DNA from: Marisediminitalea oceani
GTDB taxonomy: Bacteria > Pseudomonadota > Gammaproteobacteria > Enterobacterales > Alteromonadaceae
Assembly (NCBI RefSeq): GCF_003731635.1
Contig: NZ_RCUA01000034.1
Coordinates: 48,144-112,143, forward strand
Direction: 5' to 3'
Length of the DNA stretch: 64,000 bases
How positions within the stretch are numbered: position 1 is the stretch's first letter; each line of letters begins with the position of its first letter. The translations under genes and the position numbers were made by a program. Below, in pieces: positions 47,366 to 56,063 of the stretch. The notes beneath the pieces are model-generated. The model did not search any database and was not told where the DNA came from. It saw only the letters and a list, made by a program, of their open reading frames with translations.

Positions 47366-50113
47366 TCAGAGGTAAAATTCAACTTTAGACTTAAAATCCG
47401 CGATATTCGGAATAAAGACGTCATTTGCCACGTTCATGGTTTTAAATTTACCCGGGGCAAACAATACCAGCTGTCCGAAAGTCTGGTTGAGATTCATGTC
47501 TGTGGCGTAGCGTTCGATATCGCTGAATCGCATCGACTCGATAGCCTGTGCAAGGCGTTGGTTGGTATTAAGTTGTGGGTCTCCGGCGCCCAGGCTTTGC
47601 CAGATATTTTGTGAGCGCATGGACTGATTAATATCGACATCCTGCAACTGTTTTAACAGGTTGCGCTGAATGTGTGGCCAGTAACCTTCGTAAAACGCTT
47701 TTTCACTGGTTTGCTGCTGCAAAAACGTGGATATGTGATCGAGCAAAACCTGTGGTGCATTGTTAGGACTTTGAATGTAAAAAGCGATGCCCGGATGCTG
47801 ATTATGCGGAACATAACCAGTGCCCACAATATAGCCGAGTTGTTTCTCTGTACGCAGGGTAGTAAAGAAGGAACCCGCCAGCATTTGCTCCAATACCATG
47901 CACATGGCGACATCCTGGATGTCATTGCTGGGCGCCTGTAAATACAAAACAACTGCGGCGTCATCGTGCTCACACGTTACTTCATGATATAAGGTTTTGC
48001 CTACCGGTAGTTTGGCAACCGGTCGGGGCAGCGGCGGCGCTTTGGCAGAGACGGTTTGTGTCAGTACACTGTCAACAATGCGTTGGGCAGCGCTGGAAGA
48101 CCAGTTACCATGAATCAACCCGTCAACATGGTAATAATCAAAGGCTCTGTCCCGTAGTCGCTGAATATCATCAAACTGACAATGCTGCACGGCATCCAGC
48201 ATTTCTACCGGCGCGTGTGTGTTCTTTTGAATTAATACGCTCAGGCGCGAGAATAAGCGGTTGATCGGCTTATTTAGCAGTGTGTTATGTAAGCTCTGAC
48301 ACTGCAGTACCTGCACTTGTTTAAAGGTCTGTGGATCCGGTGTGAATCCTTTGATGGCATCAATCAAATGATTCAGTAATTGCCCTTGCTGGGCACTGAA
48401 CCCACGGGTGTGGATACTGAAGCCACCCTGATGGCCGTATATCCGGTAATGCAGTCCGGCAATTTCCGCCCGGTAAAACCGGCCTTGCAGAAAATCATTG
48501 AGGGCTGCCAACCATAGCCGCTTAGCCGCTACCTGATGAATATTTTGCGCCAGAGACGGGATGTCAAAAGACACGAAAATATCGCCTTTGGGTACATTGA
48601 ATATGTGATCCTGACAAAACCAGAAATCAAATCCTTTATTACTCACTAATTGTTGCGGTAGTGCAAATTGTGCTTCGTGTTTACAAAGGCTGTAGCTATC
48701 ACCAATAAAAGGATTGGGAGGCGACATAAATATAGCCTGCACCGGGCTGGGAGTCTGCCACGCTGTCAGTTGCTGCGCTGTATAAGGTTCAATCGCATAG
48801 GCTGCATCGTAATAAGCACACCTTTTAGTGGTATGCACGCCCTGAGCGATGACTTTCACCCGCATATTCGCCGGCGTAAAATAAGCCAGCGCATCACACA
48901 AGCTTTGCTGAGTTAAGGTTTCAGAAACACAGGCTTTGGCGATGTCATCCCAGCTAAAATACTGGTGTAGTTCAGCCAGTTCACTAATCGCCTGCAAAGG
49001 CTTATGGGAATCATCGTATTGCCGGGCTAACTGATTCAGCTTGGCTTTTTCCTGCAGGCGCCATTCTTCCGTAGCGGCTTGCTTAAGTTGCTCAATAACG
49101 TAAAACACCGCGTTGATGATTTCGTTTTGGTGTTTAAGCCCGCTCTCGGTAAGTTGCAGGTTAATATTAAAGTCTTTGAAATTCTGTCCTTCGATACCAG
49201 AGCCAGCAATCAGATTGCTGGCCCAGCCTTTGGCTTTTAGATAGGCAAACAAGCTGCCTGAGGCCTCATCGCCGAGTACATGGCTGATAAAATCCAGCGG
49301 TTTGCTACTGATATCCAAATGCAAGGCTGGCAAAGCAAAGGTAATGATCAGGCGTCTTGCTGCCTGCAACGGCTCAATATTAATTTGTGTGCCTAACTGA
49401 TCAGCCGTATACAGTGGCGGTAACTCAAGTTCTGCAGCGGAGCCAGCGTCGAGCAGGTTAAATGATCCTTCAAGCCACGGAGTTAACTGACTAACGCTAA
49501 ACGGGGAATAAACACACAGGGTAAGGTTTTTCGCGCAATAATACTGCTGATGGAAATTACTGAGCATTTCTTTGAGCGTAGACACCGGGAACTGATTAAA
49601 TATCAGTTCATTGCCAACCGAAAACTTGGCAAAAGGATGCGCCGGGTTGGCCGTTTCTTTATGGATTTGATAGAGCCGCCGTAAGTCATCCTTGCGCTTG
49701 TAATGATACTCCGCATCGATGGACTGGATTTCAGCTGCTATGCGCTCCTGATTAAAGTGGGGCGCTCCCAGCATCGCAGCTAAAGCGGGCAGTAAGCGTG
49801 GCAAAGCCTGGGCATGAGCCTGAAAATGGTAGTTGGCAAATTCGGTCCCGGTCCATGCGTTGATAGAGCCGCCAGCCTGTTCAACCAGATCATTAATGCC
49901 ATTTGGCTCAGGGATGAGGTCGTTGCCCATAAACAACATGTGTTCCAGCAGATGCGCAAGACCGGGGCAATCTGCAGGGTCAAAGAAGTGGCCAGCCTTA
50001 CAGCTAACCGACACGCAGCAGGTGTCTACTTCAGGTTTATGAATAACGAGTACCCGGAGTCCATTTTCGAGAACAAGTGATTCAGTACTGTTTAAGTCCT
50101 GGGAAATATTCAA
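47366..50113 (-). CDS. Insulinase-type (M16) metalloprotease
   Basis: 915-residue zinc peptidase related to protease III/insulysin. The inverted zinc motif HLLEH is at 54-58 with the downstream Glu in the AEIQSIDAEYHYKRKDD segment. Family signatures VLENGLRVLVIHKPEVD and KQLGYIVGTGYVP (late third) are clear. No signal peptide is evident, so cytoplasmic or non-classical location is likely. The frame starts with TTG at 50113; no upstream ATG fits and no strong Shine-Dalgarno is seen, so the start is uncertain. The GGDEF/EAL gene follows after 184 bases on the same strand. Confidence 0.9.
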   Translation of the reverse strand: MNISQDLNSTESLVLENGLRVLVIHKPEVDTCCVSVSCKAGHFFDPADCPGLAHLLEHMLFMGNDLIPEPNGINDLVEQAGGSINAWTGTEFANYHFQAHAQALPRLLPALAAMLGAPHFNQERIAAEIQSIDAEYHYKRKDDLRRLYQIHKETANPAHPFAKFSVGNELIFNQFPVSTLKEMLSNFHQQYYCAKNLTLCVYSPFSVSQLTPWLEGSFNLLDAGSAAELELPPLYTADQLGTQINIEPLQAARRLIITFALPALHLDISSKPLDFISHVLGDEASGSLFAYLKAKGWASNLIAGSGIEGQNFKDFNINLQLTESGLKHQNEIINAVFYVIEQLKQAATEEWRLQEKAKLNQLARQYDDSHKPLQAISELAELHQYFSWDDIAKACVSETLTQQSLCDALAYFTPANMRVKVIAQGVHTTKRCAYYDAAYAIEPYTAQQLTAWQTPSPVQAIFMSPPNPFIGDSYSLCKHEAQFALPQQLVSNKGFDFWFCQDHIFNVPKGDIFVSFDIPSLAQNIHQVAAKRLWLAALNDFLQGRFYRAEIAGLHYRIYGHQGGFSIHTRGFSAQQGQLLNHLIDAIKGFTPDPQTFKQVQVLQCQSLHNTLLNKPINRLFSRLSVLIQKNTHAPVEMLDAVQHCQFDDIQRLRDRAFDYYHVDGLIHGNWSSSAAQRIVDSVLTQTVSAKAPPLPRPVAKLPVGKTLYHEVTCEHDDAAVVLYLQAPSNDIQDVAMCMVLEQMLAGSFFTTLRTEKQLGYIVGTGYVPHNQHPGIAFYIQSPNNAPQVLLDHISTFLQQQTSEKAFYEGYWPHIQRNLLKQLQDVDINQSMRSQNIWQSLGAGDPQLNTNQRLAQAIESMRFSDIERYATDMNLNQTFGQLVLFAPGKFKTMNVANDVFIPNIADFKSKVEFYL

Positions 50114-50269
50114 TGTATTTGTCTTCGCTTATTCGCTTATTATTATACTTCCGGCCCGGCTCACGGACTGAGTTCTCCCACCTTAGTCTAAGTCAATGCG
50201 ATAGTACTAGGCGAGGGGCGCGACCTTTGTTATCGTACACTTGTCATTTCTCATCATATTAGCAATGTT

Positions 50270-50782
50270 ATGTCAGGTCAAAGTAGCAAAGACGACATTT
50301 TAATTTTTATCATGCGCCATGGTGAGGCCGAGGGTCTCCTTACCGATGACAAGAGCCGGCGGCTTACTGCCGTGGGCAACGCGGAAGTTGGGGCTTCCAG
50401 CCATTGGCTGGCTGAGAGCTATTGCCTCGATAACCAGATTGCAACCGCACTGGTCAGTCCATACACCCGTACCCGTCAGTCTTATCAGCAGGTTGCCAAT
50501 ACTCTGCATGCCAGTCAGTTTGAAATCTGCGCCGACATCACGCCCGATGGCAATGTAAAACTGGTTCATGATTATGTCGACGTACTTGCCCGGCAGAGCA
50601 TCAAGAACAACGCTGGTCAGCCGCTATTGCTGGTTAGTCATATGCCATTTGTATCGTTTTTTCTCGACGAAATCTGCGATGTGCCAAAAATGTCATTGTT
50701 TGCCACCGGCTCAGTGGCGGTGGTGCGCTATTCATTAAGCCGAAGCAAAGGCGTTTTACTCAAGCACTATCAGGGGCTGTAA
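50270..50782 (+). CDS. sixA: SixA, phosphohistidine phosphatase
   Basis: Histidine-phosphatase of 170 residues. RHG with catalytic His17 is at 16-18 (IMRHGEAEG), and the second histidine lies in SHMPFVS. SixA removes phosphate from the histidine of the ArcB HPt domain or the nitrogen PTS protein in E. coli. It is divergent from the M16 gene across 156 bases. The size and the short RHG-branch architecture fit SixA rather than phosphoglycerate mutase. Confidence 0.93.
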   Translation: MSGQSSKDDILIFIMRHGEAEGLLTDDKSRRLTAVGNAEVGASSHWLAESYCLDNQIATALVSPYTRTRQSYQQVANTLHASQFEICADITPDGNVKLVHDYVDVLARQSIKNNAGQPLLLVSHMPFVSFFLDEICDVPKMSLFATGSVAVVRYSLSRSKGVLLKHYQGL

Positions 50783-50921
50783 CTGGCAGACCAGCTATGA
50801 GCTGGCATTATCTGCAATGTTCTCAGCTTTGAATTTCTGGTTATTCTGACAAATTTTCTGCTTTAGAAATCCGGCCGCTTTCCGATATAGAACCTGTAGT
50901 GAATCTATTATTTGAGAGTGT

Positions 50922-51098
50922 ATGTCTGGCCAGTCGATCCCTGAACAGTTGCGTAAATCGCTTCAGCGTCATGTTGAGGAAGCAGACCTGCATGAAGATG
51001 AAGAGCTGACGCAACTGATGGGCAAACTAAGTGATTTGTCGGCCAAGGTGGCAGCGGCCAAAGCGAAGGCTCTGGCCAAGCGGAAAATTACTCGTTAG
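50922..51098 (+). CDS. 58-residue Ala/Lys-rich protein, unknown
   Basis: Short soluble, mostly helical protein (MSGQSIPEQLRKSLQRHVEE at the N-terminus, acidic middle, then an Ala/Lys-rich tail AAAKAKALAKRKITR). GAGAG lies about seven bases before the ATG. Its end overlaps the end of the convergent CorB-like gene by 11 bases. No family is recognised; it could be a small nucleic-acid-binding or ribosome-associated protein, but that is only a composition-based guess. Confidence 0.55.
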   Translation: MSGQSIPEQLRKSLQRHVEEADLHEDEELTQLMGKLSDLSAKVAAAKAKALAKRKITR

Positions 51099-52380
51099 AA
51101 GTTGGCGCGCTTTCCCGGAAATACTCAGGCATCACCCGCACGGTTTTAATCATATTTTCGTTAATATCAATAATTTCAATTGGATATCCTGCTAGACGTA
51201 GGCTGACATTGTTCTCCGGGATTTCTTCCAGGTATTCCAGAATCAAACCGTTAAGGGTTTTCGGGCCCTCGGTTGGAAAACTCCAGTCCATCTCTTTATT
51301 TAATTCACGAATGTTGGCGCTGCCATCCACCAAAACGCTGCCGTCCTGTTGAATGGATACTTCCTTGCTGTGATCGGGCAGGTTAGTAGTGGTGAAGTCA
51401 CCAATAATTTCTTCCAGAATATCTTCCAGCGTTACCAGACCCTGAATATCGCCGTATTCATCAACTACCAGGGCAATCCGCTCTTTCTCGGCCTGAAACT
51501 GATACATCAGGGTATGCAGTGGAATAGACTCGGGTGCAAAGTAGATTTCCCTAACTGCACGAAGCAGCGAGGCCTTGGTAAATTGATCTTTGGACAACAA
51601 GCGCAGGGCATCGCGCACGTGCACAAAGCCAACCGCATCATCAATACTATCGCGATACAACAACACGCGGGTATGTTGCGCCGTTGTAAGCTGTTTTTGA
51701 ATGATTTTCCAGTCGTCATTAATATCAATGGCAACAATATCACTGCGCGGCACCATTATGTCTTCTGCAGTGACGTTTTCTAAGTCCAAGATGCTAACCA
51801 GCATGTCCTGGTGCTTTTTAGGGATCATGGTTCCCGCTTCATATACCACCGTTCTAAGCTCTTCCCGGCTGAGGGAATCGCCCGCACCGTCATGCGGCCT
51901 GATACGCATAATTGCCAGAATGCCGTTGGTAATGCCGTTAATAAAGGCAACGAAAGGGTAAAGAACTTTCAGTAATGGCGACAGGATCAGCGAGCTGGGA
52001 AAGGCAATTTTTTCCGGGTACAGCGCAGCCAGTGTTTTGGGCGTCACTTCAGCAAAAATCAGCAGGATAATAGTTAGGCCAATCGTGGTGGCAAACACCG
52101 CCCAGTATTCGCCAAACCAGCGGGTACAGATAATGGTCGCAATGGCTGAGGCGGCAATATTGACCAGGTTGTTACCAATAAGGATCAAACCAATCAAACG
52201 GTCCGGACGATCGAGGAGTTTCTGGACCCGGTTAGCCCCGCGGTGCCCTTCGCCCTGAAGGTGCTTTAGGCGGTAACGGTTGATAGACATCATTCCAGTT
52301 TCTGAACTGGAAAAATAGGCTGAAAGTGCAATCAAAATGCCCAGTGCAATCAGCAGTGCACTGGTAGATATGTCGTCCAA
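51088..52380 (-). CDS. CNNM/CBS-domain protein, CorB (YfjD)-like
   Basis: 430-residue membrane protein of the HlyC/CorC family. Four hydrophobic N-terminal segments (about 5-150) form the CNNM domain, followed by two CBS domains (about 205-330; IMVPRSDIVAIDIND and DEYGDIQGLVTLEDILEEIIGDF) and a C-terminal transporter-associated domain (about 345-425). CorB and relatives are linked to magnesium/cobalt efflux. The start is TTG at 52380 directly after an in-frame TAG. Its neighbours ypjD and ffh match the E. coli yfjD-ypjD-ffh neighbourhood. Confidence 0.9.
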   Translation of the reverse strand: MDDISTSALLIALGILIALSAYFSSSETGMMSINRYRLKHLQGEGHRGANRVQKLLDRPDRLIGLILIGNNLVNIAASAIATIICTRWFGEYWAVFATTIGLTIILLIFAEVTPKTLAALYPEKIAFPSSLILSPLLKVLYPFVAFINGITNGILAIMRIRPHDGAGDSLSREELRTVVYEAGTMIPKKHQDMLVSILDLENVTAEDIMVPRSDIVAIDINDDWKIIQKQLTTAQHTRVLLYRDSIDDAVGFVHVRDALRLLSKDQFTKASLLRAVREIYFAPESIPLHTLMYQFQAEKERIALVVDEYGDIQGLVTLEDILEEIIGDFTTTNLPDHSKEVSIQQDGSVLVDGSANIRELNKEMDWSFPTEGPKTLNGLILEYLEEIPENNVSLRLAGYPIEIIDINENMIKTVRVMPEYFRESAPTSNE

Positions 52381-52462
52381 CTAAGGAATCCCTTGTACTA
52401 ATCAGAACCACCAATGTAGACAGTCAGCTACGTGGTTTCAAGTGTTTATTCGGTGAATGCGA

Positions 52463-53257
52463 CTATAAGAGTATTTCGCTAACAAACCGGCTGCCAAAAT
52501 ACGCCAGAGAGAGCAGAACTACACCAACTACAGTTAGTGATATGACTTGTTTTCCGCGCCAGCCCCAGAGCTTCTGGCCAACCAGCAGCACTATAAAAAC
52601 AACCAGACCGGCAATGGATAATACCGTTTTATGGATGTATCCGCGACCAAACATGTTGTCGAGGAAGATAAAGCCACTTAACTGAGCAATCACCAGCAAA
52701 ATAGTGCCCAGCAAAATCAGTTTAAACAGGATTGACTCAACCAGCATGAGCGGGGGCAGGGAAGAGTGCAATAACCCTGCGCCTTTGTGTTTAAGCTGAT
52801 GGGTAATATAAGACATCTGCAGCGCATATAAAAAGCCAATCACCAGCGCCCCGTAGGCAAACAGCGATAGGGTGATATGAATCACCAGTCCCGGCCGCAT
52901 GTCGATATGCATAATATGGCTGACCGGTACAAACATGGATGCCAGCACCGTAAACGCAGAAAAGCTGAATACCACGGGTAACAAGATGGTGTTGGGTAGC
53001 AGGCTGCTGCTAACCAGCATCGATAAGGTAATCAACCAGGCAACCAGTGAGAGTACGTTAGTAATACTCATATTCTGCCCGGCCTGAGCGGCCAGGATCG
53101 CATCGCCCAGATAAAATGAGTGAAATACCACTGCCAGTGCCGCAATGCTCAGCGACAGCATGCGGTTGGGCCCCTGATTATGAAAAAATCGCCCCGTCAC
53201 CGAAACCGCTGAAAACAAATAGGCAGCAACTGCCAACAGCGCAAACAAGGTAGCCAT
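52463..53257 (-). CDS. ypjD: YpjD (CcsA-like) inner-membrane protein
   Basis: 264-residue protein with about eight hydrophobic helices, of the cytochrome c assembly (CcsA/CcmC-like) fold. The conserved segment around HITLSLFAYGALVIGFLYALQM (about 125-147) is the core of the family. In E. coli ypjD lies between yfjD and ffh as here. Its role is not firmly known; it has been associated with magnesium/cobalt handling. It is divergent from ffh across 170 bases. Confidence 0.9.
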   Translation of the reverse strand: MATLFALLAVAAYLFSAVSVTGRFFHNQGPNRMLSLSIAALAVVFHSFYLGDAILAAQAGQNMSITNVLSLVAWLITLSMLVSSSLLPNTILLPVVFSFSAFTVLASMFVPVSHIMHIDMRPGLVIHITLSLFAYGALVIGFLYALQMSYITHQLKHKGAGLLHSSLPPLMLVESILFKLILLGTILLVIAQLSGFIFLDNMFGRGYIHKTVLSIAGLVVFIVLLVGQKLWGWRGKQVISLTVVGVVLLSLAYFGSRFVSEILL

Positions 53258-53427
53258 TCGTTGTAGATAACCCGTTGAGAATAAATAAGTCCGTATAGAT
53301 ACGTGAGAATAACAAAGAATTCAACCAGATGTCTGCCTGATTGCGATAAATCGTTAATCCCCCCTACGTAAACAGCGTAAATTTCGGTATACTTCAGCGA
53401 TTACTTTTTGTTTCAGGTTATTGATTT

Positions 53428-54819
53428 ATGTTTGAGAATCTCTCCGAACGCCTCGGCCAGACACTTCGCAATGTAAGCGGGCGCGGCCGTCTGACCGAAG
53501 ACAACATCAAAGATACGCTGCGAGAAGTGCGTATGGCACTGCTTGAAGCAGACGTAGCCTTACCGGTTGTTAAGGAATTTGTGAGTCAGGTGAAAGCCCG
53601 TGCCGTAGGTACCGAGGTCACCAAAAGCCTTAAACCGGGCCAGGTTTTTATCAAAATAGTTCAGTCCGAACTGGAAGCGGTAATGGGGGAAGCGAATGAA
53701 AAGCTGAACCTGGCAACCCAACCTCCGGCAGTAGTACTGATGGCAGGTTTACAAGGGGCGGGTAAAACTACCTCAGTAGGTAAACTGGCAAAGTATCTCA
53801 CCGAACGTGAGAAGAAAAAGGTCATGGTGGTCAGTGCCGACGTTTACCGTCCGGCAGCTATCAAGCAGCTGGAGACCCTGGCTGAAGAAGTAGGTGTGAC
53901 TTTTTTCCCGTCCACTATTTTGCAAAAGCCTATCGATATTGTTAACGACGCAATCGATGATGCGCGCAAGCAATTCTTCGATGTGCTGTTAGTCGATACC
54001 GCCGGTCGTTTGCATGTCGATAATGACATGATGGACGAAATTAAAGGCCTGCATGCAGCGGTTAAGCCGGTAGAAACACTGTTTGTGGTAGACGCCATGA
54101 CCGGTCAGGATGCGGCAAATACCGCCAAAGCGTTTAACGAAGCCTTGCCGCTTACCGGGGTTATTCTTACCAAAGCAGATGGTGATGCCCGTGGCGGTGC
54201 AGCCCTGTCGGTACGCAAGATTACTGGCAAGCCTATTAAATTCCTGGGTATGGGTGAAAAACTTGATGCCCTGGAGCCGTTCCATCCGGAACGAATCGCT
54301 TCTCGTATTCTGGGCATGGGTGATGTGCTTAGCCTTATTGAAGAGGTGGAGCGCAAAGTCGACAAAGACAAGGCACAAAAACTTGCCAAGAAAGTGCAAA
54401 AAGGTAAGGGCTTTGATCTACAGGACTTTAAAGAGCAGCTCGAGCAAATGCGCAACATGGGCGGCATGATGGGCATGCTCGATAAAATGCCGGGCATGGG
54501 CAATATGACCGCCAAGATCAAGGATCAGGCTAACGACAAGCAGTTTGTGCAAATGGAAGCTATCATCAATTCCATGACGCCGGCTGAGCGTGAAAAGCCT
54601 GAAGTCATTAAAGGATCACGCAAACGGCGAATTGCAGCTGGTTCTGGTACTCAAATTCAGGACGTAAACCGGTTGCTTAAGCAGTTTACTCAAATGCAAA
54701 AAATGATGAAGAAAATGTCTGGCGGCGGCATGAAGAAAATGATGCGCCAGATGAAAGGGATGATGCCACCAGGTGGCGGAGGCCCGGGTGGTATGGGCGG
54801 AATGTTCCCGCCACGGTAA
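53428..54819 (+). CDS. ffh: Ffh, signal recognition particle GTPase
   Basis: Protein component of the bacterial SRP, which binds signal sequences of membrane proteins at the ribosome and docks with FtsY. It is 463 residues. N domain (1-85), G domain with P-loop GLQGAGKTTS at about 108-117 and DTAGRLHVD near 190, and a methionine-rich M domain (about 330-463) with LEQMRNMGGMMGMLDKMPGMG and the MKKMSGGGMKKMMRQM tail that binds 4.5S RNA. It ends at a terminator, and the rpsP-rimM-trmD-rplS operon that usually follows ffh is absent here. Confidence 0.98.
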   Translation: MFENLSERLGQTLRNVSGRGRLTEDNIKDTLREVRMALLEADVALPVVKEFVSQVKARAVGTEVTKSLKPGQVFIKIVQSELEAVMGEANEKLNLATQPPAVVLMAGLQGAGKTTSVGKLAKYLTEREKKKVMVVSADVYRPAAIKQLETLAEEVGVTFFPSTILQKPIDIVNDAIDDARKQFFDVLLVDTAGRLHVDNDMMDEIKGLHAAVKPVETLFVVDAMTGQDAANTAKAFNEALPLTGVILTKADGDARGGAALSVRKITGKPIKFLGMGEKLDALEPFHPERIASRILGMGDVLSLIEEVERKVDKDKAQKLAKKVQKGKGFDLQDFKEQLEQMRNMGGMMGMLDKMPGMGNMTAKIKDQANDKQFVQMEAIINSMTPAEREKPEVIKGSRKRRIAAGSGTQIQDVNRLLKQFTQMQKMMKKMSGGGMKKMMRQMKGMMPPGGGGPGGMGGMFPPR

Positions 54820-54827
54820 CGTAGCCA

Positions 54828-54866
54828 ACGCCGAACAGTCTGATTATTCTGTTCGGCGTTTTAGTA
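54828..54866 (+). terminator. Terminator after ffh
   Basis: AACGCCGAACAG and CTGTTCGGCGTT form a 12-base stem around TCTGATTATT, with a weak T-run after it. Confidence 0.9.
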
Positions 54867-54971
54867 TCGTTACATTGGTAAGGAAAAGTTGTAACCGCGG
54901 TCTGCGAAAAGCTCATCGCAAAGGCTATACTTACACAACCCGTTTATTGAAATCAGGTTACTTGTTGTTAA

Positions 54972-55841
54972 ATGGAAAGAACTTATCACCCTGCTTTGTT
55001 AACCGCAGTCTTGTTGCTCGCGTTGCTTACAGTGGGCTTGTATTCTGGTCAGGGCTTACTGGCTGCTGAGGAAATGCCTGCCAAACCTCAGGCGGATATT
55101 CGCTGGATAAAGAACCCGTCGCCGCCTTTTCATATTCTGGATGGGCATCATGCCGGCTACGGTATTTGCGATGTGCTGGTGGATAAAATAAACGCCAGGC
55201 TGTCACCGCTTGATACCACCATTGATGTGTACCCGCAGTCAAGAATAAACCGCCTAATCGAGGGGACGGAAAATCTGTGTTTTCCCTGCATGATTAAGCG
55301 CAAAGATACCGAACGTTTTGTCTACAGCAAAACAACTACCGTTTATCCGCCACTGGGCATCATTCTGCGTAAAGAGCTGTTTGCACAATTATATCCAACG
55401 CCTCCAGAAGCGCTGTCACTGGCAGAATTGCTTAACAACGATTCGCTTATATTCGGCTTTGCCGGTGCGCGACGTTTTCCCGACGAGTTACAAAGTGCCA
55501 TTGACGCTCACAAAGATGACGATAATGTTCTGGCGCTACCCGGCGTGTTGGGCCCGCTTCGATTGCTCAAGCAAATTGACTTTGAAAGGATCCACTACAC
55601 GCTTGATTATCCCGGCGTACTGCGCTATTTCGCAATCAAAGAAAATAACCAGTCGCTTACTTATATGTTAACTAAGGAATATGGTGAGCAGCCTGTTTAT
55701 GGCGCCATTGGTTGCACCAACAATGCCTGGGGCAAACGCGCGGTTAAAGCCATCGACTCGGTGCTGGATGAGGTAATAGCGGATCCGGAGTACCGGGAAA
55801 ACCAGACATTCTGGTTGAATACGCTCCCCGAAAACCCTTAG
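54972..55841 (+). CDS. Periplasmic substrate-binding-like protein, orphan
   Basis: 289-residue exported protein. The hydrophobic core PALLTAVLLLALLTVGLYSG (about 7-26) is a signal peptide or anchor. The remainder looks like a small periplasmic binding-protein fold: IRWIKNPSPPFHILDGHHAG, then a VYPQSRINRLIEGTENLCFPCMIK lobe-hinge segment and a TVYPPLGIILRKELF region. It differs in sequence from the one at 11547, but both lack permease and ATPase neighbours. It lies between ffh and the SMC-like operon with no obvious link to either. Confidence 0.75.
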   Translation: MERTYHPALLTAVLLLALLTVGLYSGQGLLAAEEMPAKPQADIRWIKNPSPPFHILDGHHAGYGICDVLVDKINARLSPLDTTIDVYPQSRINRLIEGTENLCFPCMIKRKDTERFVYSKTTTVYPPLGIILRKELFAQLYPTPPEALSLAELLNNDSLIFGFAGARRFPDELQSAIDAHKDDDNVLALPGVLGPLRLLKQIDFERIHYTLDYPGVLRYFAIKENNQSLTYMLTKEYGEQPVYGAIGCTNNAWGKRAVKAIDSVLDEVIADPEYRENQTFWLNTLPENP

Positions 55842-56063
55842 TACCAAAAAGCTTGATTAAATAATGCGCGATTGTGTCGATTTTTTCTCATGAGCCCAAA
55901 ACTGACCCCCTCAAACCTGTGCAACAGCACAATTTCATAATAAACTGACGCGTTAATTTCGCCGTGTAGTAAAGCCAGCCATCAGCCGCGCTGGCAATGG
56001 ATCTTCAGTTAATAAACCAAACAACCACGGCGAAGAATATTCTAATAAAGAAACAGGAATCCT

